A DNA stretch of 5,639 bases from the NCBI GenBank assembly GCA_903837025.1, contig CAILTC010000376.1:1-5639 (forward strand). The letters are read 5' to 3'. Source of the stretch: an uncultured Bacteroidota bacterium (lineage in GTDB: Bacteria; Bacteroidota; Bacteroidia; Flavobacteriales; Flavobacteriaceae). A program made the position numbers and the translations under genes. Under the pieces are notes generated by a model. The model saw only the letters and a program-made list of their open reading frames with translations. It searched no databases and had not been told where the DNA came from. Below are positions 1 to 5,121 of the stretch, piece after piece (position 1 is the stretch's first letter; every line of letters starts with the position of its first letter).

Positions 1-22
1 GGTGTGGTTATAAAACCAAATT

Positions 23-331
23 ATGATTCTAGAAGCCGCTTTTCTTTTTATCAAAAAAGGAGTAGAAGAACAATTTGAAAAAGACTTTGAAATTGCTGGT
101 CAATATATAAGTTCTGTTCAAGGTTATTTGGGACATAGTTTACGAAAATGCATCGAACAAGAAAACAAATACATTTTACTTGTTGATTGGGAAAAGCTGG
201 AAGACCACACCATTGGTTTTAGACAATCTGCACCCTATTTAGAATGGAAAAAATTGCTTCATCATTATTACGATCCGTTTCCTATTGTGGAACATTTCGA
301 GATGGTTTTGGAGAATAAAACTAAAAAATAG
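23..331 (+). CDS. ABM-family (antibiotic biosynthesis monooxygenase-like) small protein
   Basis: This is a 102-residue soluble protein of the dimeric alpha/beta ferredoxin-like ABM fold, with no signal peptide or membrane segment. The pattern supporting this is a first strand at residues 2-10, an amphipathic helix at about 13-30, a GYLGH turn at 34-38, the strand YILLVDWE at 50-57, then DHTIGFRQS at 61-69 and LLHHYYDPFPIVEH at 78-91. The family includes cofactor-free quinone monooxygenases and heme degraders, but also many proteins of unknown activity. Neither substrate nor activity can be read here; His38, His62, His80 and His81 are candidate functional residues. ATG 23 is the first start after an in-frame stop at 11-13. 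The leader is A-rich with no Shine-Dalgarno, as is usual in Bacteroidota. It lies 36 bp upstream of cimA on the same strand, so the two are probably co-transcribed. The fold call is fairly sure; a role in amino-acid synthesis is only suggested by position. Confidence 0.8.
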   Translation: MILEAAFLFIKKGVEEQFEKDFEIAGQYISSVQGYLGHSLRKCIEQENKYILLVDWEKLEDHTIGFRQSAPYLEWKKLLHHYYDPFPIVEHFEMVLENKTKK

Positions 332-367
332 GATTTCGCTCAGCATCATTTTAGCATCAAATTTAAT

Positions 368-1891
368 ATGAAAAAAAGAAAAATTGAAATAATGGATACG
401 ACGCTTCGCGATGGAGAACAAACATCGGGAGTATCATTTTCTGCTGCAGAAAAACTAACCCTTGCGCAATTATTACTGGAGGAATTAAATATTGACCGCA
501 TCGAAATAGCCTCTGCGCGCGTAAGCCAAGGCGAATTTCAAGGCGTAAAAGGGATTATGGCTTGGGCCGAAGAAAAAGGATTCAGCCACCGAATTGAAGT
601 TTTAACCTTTGTTGATGGTGGACTTTCAATAGATTGGATGAAAAAAGCTGGTGCCAAAGTGCAGAATTTATTGACCAAAGGTTCTCTAAATCATTTAACG
701 CATCAATTAAAGAAAACACCTGAGCAACATTTTGCAGAAATTGCACAAACGATTGCATTGGCAAATGAAAACGGAATTGCAACTAACGTTTACCTCGAGG
801 ACTGGAGTAACGGTATGCGTAATTCCCCTGAGTATGTTTTTCAATATTTGGATTTTTTGACAACACAAGCTGTCAAAAGAATATTATTACCCGATACTTT
901 AGGAGTTCTAATTCCATCGCAAACGGCTGAATTTATTTCGAAAATTGTCGAAAAATATCCTAGCATTCATTTTGATTTCCATGCTCATAACGACTATGAT
1001 CTAAGTGTTGCCAATGCTTTGGAAGCAATTAATTCAGGAATACACGGACTTCATGTTACCGTAAACGGAATGGGAGAACGCGCCGGAAATGCTCCATTAG
1101 AAAGTGTAGTGGCAGTTATCAACGACTTTTTGCCAGAAATAAAAATCAATGTAAAAGAATCTTCTTTATACTCGGTGAGTAAATTAGTAGAAACATTTAC
1201 TGGTTATAGAATTCCAGCCAACAAACCTATTGTGGGCGATAATGTGTTTACACAAACAGCAGGAATTCACGCTGATGGCGACAACAAAAACAATCTATAT
1301 TTTAATGATTTGCTTCCGGAACGTTTTGGAAGAAAACGAAAATATGCCTTAGGTAAAACTTCGGGGAAAGCCAATATCGAAAAAAACCTTCAGGAATTAG
1401 GATTGAAACTAAATCAAGAAGATTTGAAATTGGTTACCCAAAGAATTATCGAATTAGGCGACAAAAAAGAAACCGTTACCAAGGAAGATTTGCCTTATAT
1501 CATTTCTGATGTTTTAGACAGTCATACGTACGAAGACAGCATTGTAATTGAATCTTACTTATTAGCCCATTCAAAAGGATTTCAGCCTACAACATCACTC
1601 CGATTAAAGATTGATGGCGAAATCATTGAAGAACATGCGCAAGGAGATGGGCAGTTTGATGCTTTTATGAATGCCTTGACAAAAATTTATAAGAGTAAAA
1701 AACTCTATTTACCAAAACTAATTGATTATGCCGTTCGGATTCCACCAGGCAGTAGTTCGGATGCGCTATGCGAAACCATTATCACTTGGACAAACAACGG
1801 AAAAGAATTTAAAACTCGAGGATTAGATTCTGATCAAACCGTAGCCGCAATCAAGGCTACCCAAAAAATGCTGAATATAGTAAGCGCCTAA
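368..1891 (+). CDS. cimA: Probable (R)-citramalate synthase, Leptospira type, with C-terminal regulatory domain (LeuA family)
   Basis: This 507-residue enzyme would condense pyruvate with acetyl-CoA to (R)-citramalate, the first step of threonine-independent isoleucine synthesis. The TIM-barrel domain (about 1-265) carries LRDGEQ at 13-18, HAH at 205-207 and NGMGERAGN at 233-241. Expected metal ligands are Asp15, His205, His207 and Asn241. The linker region includes His301 and Tyr311, and the LeuA-type regulatory domain spans about 385-507. By hand alignment with Leptospira interrogans CimA, recalled from memory, the pyruvate-pocket residues Leu81/Leu104/Tyr144 correspond to Leu79/Leu102/Tyr142 here. 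The LeuA-typical HxFxxTS strand is replaced by NLLTKGS (100-106), and NDLGL by NDYDL (208-212). Length is near the Leptospira enzyme (about 516) and the starts align. Automated annotation may call it 2-isopropylmalate synthase. Family membership is certain; substrate is inferred and should be assayed. It is likely co-transcribed with the upstream ABM gene and with leuB. Confidence 0.86.
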   Translation: MKKRKIEIMDTTLRDGEQTSGVSFSAAEKLTLAQLLLEELNIDRIEIASARVSQGEFQGVKGIMAWAEEKGFSHRIEVLTFVDGGLSIDWMKKAGAKVQNLLTKGSLNHLTHQLKKTPEQHFAEIAQTIALANENGIATNVYLEDWSNGMRNSPEYVFQYLDFLTTQAVKRILLPDTLGVLIPSQTAEFISKIVEKYPSIHFDFHAHNDYDLSVANALEAINSGIHGLHVTVNGMGERAGNAPLESVVAVINDFLPEIKINVKESSLYSVSKLVETFTGYRIPANKPIVGDNVFTQTAGIHADGDNKNNLYFNDLLPERFGRKRKYALGKTSGKANIEKNLQELGLKLNQEDLKLVTQRIIELGDKKETVTKEDLPYIISDVLDSHTYEDSIVIESYLLAHSKGFQPTTSLRLKIDGEIIEEHAQGDGQFDAFMNALTKIYKSKKLYLPKLIDYAVRIPPGSSSDALCETIITWTNNGKEFKTRGLDSDQTVAAIKATQKMLNIVSA

Positions 1892-1958
1892 TCTCGGAAG
1901 TATTACAAAATAAAATTTTCAAAATATAAAATAAATAATAAACCTAATCCATTCCAAT

Positions 1959-1990
1959 CTCCCCTTCCTTTGTAGGGGGCTGGGGGGAGG
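1959..1990. repeat. C/G-rich foldback element between cimA and leuB
   Basis: The 116-bp cimA-leuB gap is AT-rich except for this block, where a C-run arm is followed by two G-runs (1975-1979 and 1982-1987). CTCCCC at 1959-1964 can pair with GGGGAG at 1984-1989. Alternatively CCCCT at 1961-1965 can pair with AGGGG at 1974-1978, so two hairpins compete. There is no U-tract, so it is not a standard terminator. The GGAGG at 1986-1990 is 17 nt from the leuB ATG, too far for a normal Shine-Dalgarno. From memory, similar C-run/G-run elements are scattered between genes in many Flavobacteriia, so I read it as a dispersed repeat. It may tune read-through into leuB. Confidence 0.5.
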
Positions 1991-2007
1991 AAAAATACAA
2001 AACAATT

Positions 2008-3069
2008 ATGAAATTCAACATCGCCCTTTTAGCAGGAGACGGAATTGGTCCTGAAGTAATCAGTCAAGCCGTAAAAGTTTCTGATGCAATTGCAAAAAAA
2101 TTCAACCACGAAATCACTTGGACACCAGCATTAACAGGCGCTTGCGCTATCGATGCCGTTGGAGTTCCTTATCCTGACGAAACGCATGAAATTTGTATGA
2201 AAGCCGACGCCGTTTTATTCGGAGCCATCGGACACCCAAAATATGACAATGATCCAAGTGCTAAAGTAAGACCAGAACAAGGTTTGTTGTTGATGCGTAA
2301 AAAATTAGGTTTGTTTGCCAATGTACGTCCAACATTTACTTTCCCTTCTTTGATTGACAATTCTCCATTAAAAAGAGAACGCATCGAAGGAACTGATTTG
2401 ATCTTCTTAAGAGAGCTTACTGGTGGAATTTATTTTGGAGAAAAAGGAAGAAAAGATGACGGAGAAACGGCGTACGATACGTGTACGTATACCAGAGTAG
2501 AAGTACAAAGATTAGCAAAAAAAGGTTTTGAATTAGCCATGACCCGTAGCAAAAGATTATGTTGTGTGGACAAAGCAAATGTATTAGAAACTTCCCGTTT
2601 ATGGAGAGAAACTGTACAAGCGATGGAGAAAGAGTATCCTGAAGTTGAAGTAAGCTACGAATTTGTAGATGCAGTTGCTATGCGATTGGTGCAATGGCCT
2701 AATTCGTATGATGTATTAATTACCGAAAACTTATTTGGAGATATCTTAACGGACGAAGCCTCTGTAATTTCAGGCTCAATGGGATTAATGCCATCTGCAT
2801 CTGTTGGAGAACATACTTCATTATACGAACCCATTCACGGATCGTATCCACAAGCAACCGGTTTAGATATTGCAAATCCATTGGCGACAGTATTATCGGC
2901 AGCGATGATGTTTGAAGATGCTTTCGGATTAAAAGACGAAGCCGAAGCAATTAGAGCAGTTGTAAACAAATCACTAGAACAAGGAATTGTTACTGAAGAT
3001 TTAGCTGCAAAAGGCGCTAAAGCTTACAAAACAACAGAAGTTGGAGATTGGTTAGTTGCCAATTTGTAA
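2008..3069 (+). CDS. leuB: 3-isopropylmalate dehydrogenase
   Basis: This complete 353-residue cytosolic enzyme of the isocitrate/isopropylmalate dehydrogenase family oxidises and decarboxylates 3-isopropylmalate to 4-methyl-2-oxopentanoate with NAD+, in leucine synthesis. The N-terminal strand and loop IALLAGDGIGPEV (5-17) is typical. Substrate arginines are Arg97, Arg107 and Arg135, with the catalytic Tyr142 in TGGIYFG and Lys189 in VDKANV. Metal ligands are Asp221, Asp245 and Asp249. The family signature spans 241-265 (NLFGD...GLMPSAS) and the NAD-binding HGS is at 277-279. The EQGLLLMR segment (90-97) fits IPMDH rather than isocitrate dehydrogenase. Next to cimA, it may also act on 3-methylmalate to give 2-oxobutyrate for isoleucine, which is inference. 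The ATG at 2008 matches the family N-terminus; the leader is A-rich without a Shine-Dalgarno. A repeat element lies on each side, and transcription should end at the 3170-3213 hairpin. Confidence 0.97.
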   Translation: MKFNIALLAGDGIGPEVISQAVKVSDAIAKKFNHEITWTPALTGACAIDAVGVPYPDETHEICMKADAVLFGAIGHPKYDNDPSAKVRPEQGLLLMRKKLGLFANVRPTFTFPSLIDNSPLKRERIEGTDLIFLRELTGGIYFGEKGRKDDGETAYDTCTYTRVEVQRLAKKGFELAMTRSKRLCCVDKANVLETSRLWRETVQAMEKEYPEVEVSYEFVDAVAMRLVQWPNSYDVLITENLFGDILTDEASVISGSMGLMPSASVGEHTSLYEPIHGSYPQATGLDIANPLATVLSAAMMFEDAFGLKDEAEAIRAVVNKSLEQGIVTEDLAAKGAKAYKTTEVGDWLVANL

Positions 3070-3079
3070 AAAATAGATT

Positions 3080-3146
3080 GACGTCGTAGAGACGCATTGC
3101 GATGCACATCGTAGAGACGCATTGCAATGCGTCTCTACGTGCGTCG
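3080..3146. repeat. Duplicated unit plus 30-bp perfect palindrome (REP-like) after leuB
   Basis: A 21-bp unit beginning CGTAGAGACGCATTGC occurs at 3085-3105 and again at 3110-3130, with one mismatch (G to A at 3101/3126). The second copy runs into its own complement, making a perfect 30-bp palindrome at 3110-3139, each arm CGTAGAGACGCATTG. The first copy (3085-3100) can instead pair with 3124-3139, and GACG at 3080-3083 pairs with CGTC at 3142-3145. The element is GC-richer than its surroundings, non-coding, and sits in the 3' UTR of leuB before the terminator. It resembles REP/MITE-type dispersed repeats seen in Bacteroidota genomes (memory, not searched). One copy per window cannot prove dispersal. 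Confidence 0.75.
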
Positions 3147-3169
3147 AACAACATCAAAAAAAAATACGC

Positions 3170-3213
3170 ATAACAAAAAAGGTGTCAATTTTCATTGACA
3201 CCTTTTTTGTTAT
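3170..3213. terminator. Bidirectional rho-independent terminator between leuB and the DUF3127 gene
   Basis: A perfect 19-bp stem (3170-3188 with 3195-3213) closes on a 6-nt loop, TTTTCA. The core is GGTGTCAA / TTGACACC, flanked by six A on the left and six T on the right. A U-tract is therefore present when read from either strand. It lies 100 bp after the leuB stop and 12 bp after the DUF3127 stop (reading the - strand), so it should end both convergent transcripts. Confidence 0.93.
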
Positions 3214-3225
3214 ATATTCTGCAAT

Positions 3226-3603
3226 TTAGAAAGGCAAATCGTCTGGCTCGTCTTCATTAAGACTAGTCGCTGGTGGAAAAGCTGCAGCTGCTGGCATTGG
3301 TGGTGCTTGACTTGAAGGTGCCTCAGCTTGTGCTTTTGCAATTCTCCAACCTTGAATCGTATTAAAATAAACGGCTTCTCCTTGTGGATTAATCCATTCT
3401 CTACCTCTTAAATTAATATCGATTTTTACGGCTTCACCTACTTGAAAATTATTCAACAAATCACATTTGTCTTGAACAAACTGAACCAAAATACTTTGTG
3501 GATATTGTTCGTCAGTTGTAACAACAACGTCTCTTTTTTTGAAACCTGCAGATCCAACCTCTTTGGTTTGATCAATCATTTTGATTTTTCCTGTAACTTC
3601 CAT
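3226..3603 (-). CDS. DUF3127 protein: predicted OB-fold with SSB-like acidic C-terminal tip
   Basis: This is a complete 125-residue cytosolic protein. Residues 1-92 form a small beta-rich domain of the DUF3127 family: strands at about 2-9, 24-29 and 36-43, then VKIDINLRGREW (59-70) and AVYFNTIQGWRI (77-88). The LRGREW...YFNTI segment resembles the OB-fold of bacterial single-stranded DNA-binding proteins. A flexible Ala/Pro/Ser/Gln linker follows (about 91-114), then the acidic tail NEDEPDDLPF (116-125). That tail matches the SSB tip (DDDIPF in E. coli, DDDLPF in Bacillus), which docks RecO, RecQ, PriA and similar partners. The function is unknown; an ssDNA or genome-maintenance role is inferred from this layout. 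The ATG at 3603-3601 starts right at the first strand, after an A-rich leader (AGAAG). It has its own promoter at 3684-3715 and shares a terminator with leuB. It is too short and divergent to be the main SSB. Confidence 0.85.
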   Translation of the reverse strand: MEVTGKIKMIDQTKEVGSAGFKKRDVVVTTDEQYPQSILVQFVQDKCDLLNNFQVGEAVKIDINLRGREWINPQGEAVYFNTIQGWRIAKAQAEAPSSQAPPMPAAAAFPPATSLNEDEPDDLPF

Positions 3604-3683
3604 CTTCTTTTATTTATATTTATTGTTGAATTAATGTAGCGCTTTTCAAAACTTAAAAAATCCTTATTAGAAATTTTGAGGTA

Positions 3684-3715
3684 CAAATATATCAATTTCT
3701 GCATTAGTAGGCAAA
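3684..3715 (-). promoter_or_regulatory. Bacteroidota-type promoter for the DUF3127 gene
   Basis: Read on the - strand, TTTG (3715-3712) is followed after 20 bp by TATATTTG (3691-3684). This is an exact match to the Bacteroides/Flavobacterium -33 TTTG and -7 TAnnTTTG consensus at normal spacing. The predicted transcription start is around 3675-3680, giving a leader of roughly 75 nt before the ATG at 3603. Confidence 0.7.
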
Positions 3716-3848
3716 CTATATATGGTCGCTAATTTTCGTTTGTTTGCTATCCGCTTCTATCGAAACAAAAACCGGAAAACAGCACTATAAATATTAAATT
3801 CACAAACAAATTATCGCAAACAAAACTGCTCTAATATTGAATAGAAGT

Positions 3849-3878
3849 AGCATATTATGCTCTTGTGTGACACAAAGC
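3849..3878. promoter_or_regulatory. Paired small inverted repeats upstream of the kinase
   Basis: Two adjacent dyads lie about 100-125 bp upstream of the kinase ATG: AGCAT-att-ATGCT (3849-3861) and TTGTG-tga-CACAA (3863-3875). The second can be lengthened by GCT/AGC (to 3878) with one bulged base, and shares GCT with the first. They could be operator half-sites or short RNA hairpins; no known regulator motif is recognised. Short dyads also arise by chance in AT-rich DNA. Confidence 0.25.
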
Positions 3879-3972
3879 TGTCGGGTGGATCTAACATAAA
3901 GCAGGAAAAAGCACCAAGAAACACAATCATAGTAGCATTATTTCGTTATATTTATGCCTCAAAAAAAGTTGT

Positions 3973-5121
3973 ATGAAGTTTTCTAAAAGTAGAAACACAA
4001 GCCGTTGGATCATTATATTTGCTTCCTTTCTAATTATTTCATTAATTCTTTGGAATACCTATACCTTTTTTCAAATTTTCAAAAATGAAGAGCGCTTAAA
4101 AATGAATCTATGGGCAAATGCTCAAAAAACACTCAAAAATGCTGGTGAAACTACTGACTTAGAGCTTCCTCTCCAAATTTTTAGCAATAACACTTCGATT
4201 CCGTTAATGCTTACCGAAAATGACAGTATCATAAATACGGTAAATATTGACGAGGAAATTGTCAAGGATAAGCAAAGAGCAAGTTCCTTTTTATCTAGCC
4301 TGAAATACCAAAATGAACCCATAATAATTGAATATGTTCCGGGAAAATTTCAAAAACTATATTATGGAAACTCGGCATTACTGAACAAACTCAAGTATTA
4401 TCCCATCGCTTTATTACTTATTATCGTCTTGTTTGCAGCACTGGTTTATAATTTTTATAAAAGTACCAAAATGGCGACCCAAAACAAACTTTGGGCAGGA
4501 CTGGCAAAGGAAACGGCACATCAAATAGGGACTCCACTCTCGTCATTAATAGGCTGGGTCGAACTTTTGAAAGCAGAAAACATAGATGAAACTATCACTT
4601 TAGAAATAGAAAGAGATATTGAACGCTTGCAAACCATTACTGATCGATTTTCGAAAATAGGCTCCGAACCAAAATTAGAAAATAGAGATCTTATTGAGGA
4701 AACCCTAAAATCGTATGATTATTTACAAACTCGGTTTTCGAAACAAGTTGCATTTTCATTTAATGCTCCACAAAAACCAATTATCGTTTCGATAAATTCA
4801 ACTTTACATAGCTGGACGGTTGAAAACTTAGTAAAAAACGCTATCGACGCGATGAAAGGACGAGGAAAATTGTCGGTTTCTATCGAAGAAGAAGGCGAAT
4901 ATGTAAGAATAAAAGTATCCGATACAGGAAAAGGAATTCCAAAAAACCAATTTATAAATGTGTTTGAACCCGGATTTACTACTAAAAAACGAGGCTGGGG
5001 TTTAGGCCTTTCTTTAACAAAACGAATTGTAGAAGAATACCATAAAGGAACAATAAAAGTACTGTATTCCGAAATAGGAAAAGGAACCACGATGCAGGTA
5101 AGTTTAAAAAAGGTAATTTAA
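3973..5121 (+). CDS. Membrane sensor histidine kinase
   Basis: This is a complete 382-residue inner-membrane two-component sensor kinase. The first transmembrane helix is at about 12-34 and the second at about 143-162. Between them is a roughly 108-residue periplasmic region (35-142) that matches no sensor fold I recognise. There is no HAMP domain: a short linker leads straight to the dimerisation/phosphoacceptor helix, with His183 in ETAHQIGTPLSSL (180-192). The ATP-binding domain shows the N box around ENLVKNAIDAM (284-294), the G1 box DTGKGIP (317-323), the F box FEPGFTTKK (331-339) and the G2 box GWGLGLSLTK (341-350). The HQxGTPLSSL and GWGLGL forms are typical of Bacteroidota kinases. 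All key residues are present, so it should be active. No response regulator lies in the window, so its partner and signal are unknown. ATG 3973 follows an A-rich leader and begins just before the first membrane helix. Its stop overlaps that of the convergent gene. Confidence 0.93.
   Translation: MKFSKSRNTSRWIIIFASFLIISLILWNTYTFFQIFKNEERLKMNLWANAQKTLKNAGETTDLELPLQIFSNNTSIPLMLTENDSIINTVNIDEEIVKDKQRASSFLSSLKYQNEPIIIEYVPGKFQKLYYGNSALLNKLKYYPIALLLIIVLFAALVYNFYKSTKMATQNKLWAGLAKETAHQIGTPLSSLIGWVELLKAENIDETITLEIERDIERLQTITDRFSKIGSEPKLENRDLIEETLKSYDYLQTRFSKQVAFSFNAPQKPIIVSINSTLHSWTVENLVKNAIDAMKGRGKLSVSIEEEGEYVRIKVSDTGKGIPKNQFINVFEPGFTTKKRGWGLGLSLTKRIVEEYHKGTIKVLYSEIGKGTTMQVSLKKVI

Larger units (their letters stand above)
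3604..3972. other. 369-bp divergent intergenic region
   Basis: This AT-rich region separates the DUF3127 gene (- strand) from the histidine kinase (+ strand). It holds the DUF3127 promoter and about 75 nt of its 5' leader, plus two small inverted repeats at 3849-3878. It contains no tRNA, no ORF with family features and no transposon remnant that I can see. On the + strand no complete TTG / TAnnTTTG pair was found. The nearest -7 matches are TATATTTA at 3947-3954, TAATATTG at 3832-3839 and TAATTTTC at about 3732, each with one mismatch and no good -33 box. The kinase promoter is therefore unassigned. Confidence 0.7.

Noticed and set aside
1..26. Possible 3' end of an upstream gene (stop at 11-13, or a TGA at 24-26 overlapping the ATG as ATGA).
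   Set aside because: Two frames give plausible short tails (VWL or CGYKTKL) and neither is long enough to identify a gene, so no feature was called.
1986..1990. GGAGG as a Shine-Dalgarno for leuB.
   Set aside because: It is 17 nt from the ATG, lies inside a foldback element, and Bacteroidota rarely rely on Shine-Dalgarno pairing.
2720..2950. Antisense open frames inside leuB, the kinase and cimA.
   Set aside because: They are shadows of well-conserved genes on the other strand and show no protein-family features.
3080..3146. CRISPR array or rho-independent terminator of leuB.
   Set aside because: There are only two direct copies separated by 4 bp with no spacer-sized unit, and no U-tract follows the palindrome; the proper terminator is at 3170-3213.
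3722..3790. A 22-codon ATG-initiated ORF (MVANFRLFAI...) in the intergenic region.
   Set aside because: Very short, no family features, and expected by chance in 369 bp of non-coding DNA.
3947..3954. TATATTTA as a -7 box for the kinase.
   Set aside because: The last base deviates from TAnnTTTG, there is no TTG/TTTG at the right spacing upstream, and the leader would be only about 13 nt.
3954..3986. A 10-codon ORF (MPQKKLYEVF) overlapping the kinase start in another frame, suggestive of translational coupling.
   Set aside because: Too short to support, and the overlap is out of frame with no ribosome-binding feature; the kinase ATG at 3973 is the clear start.
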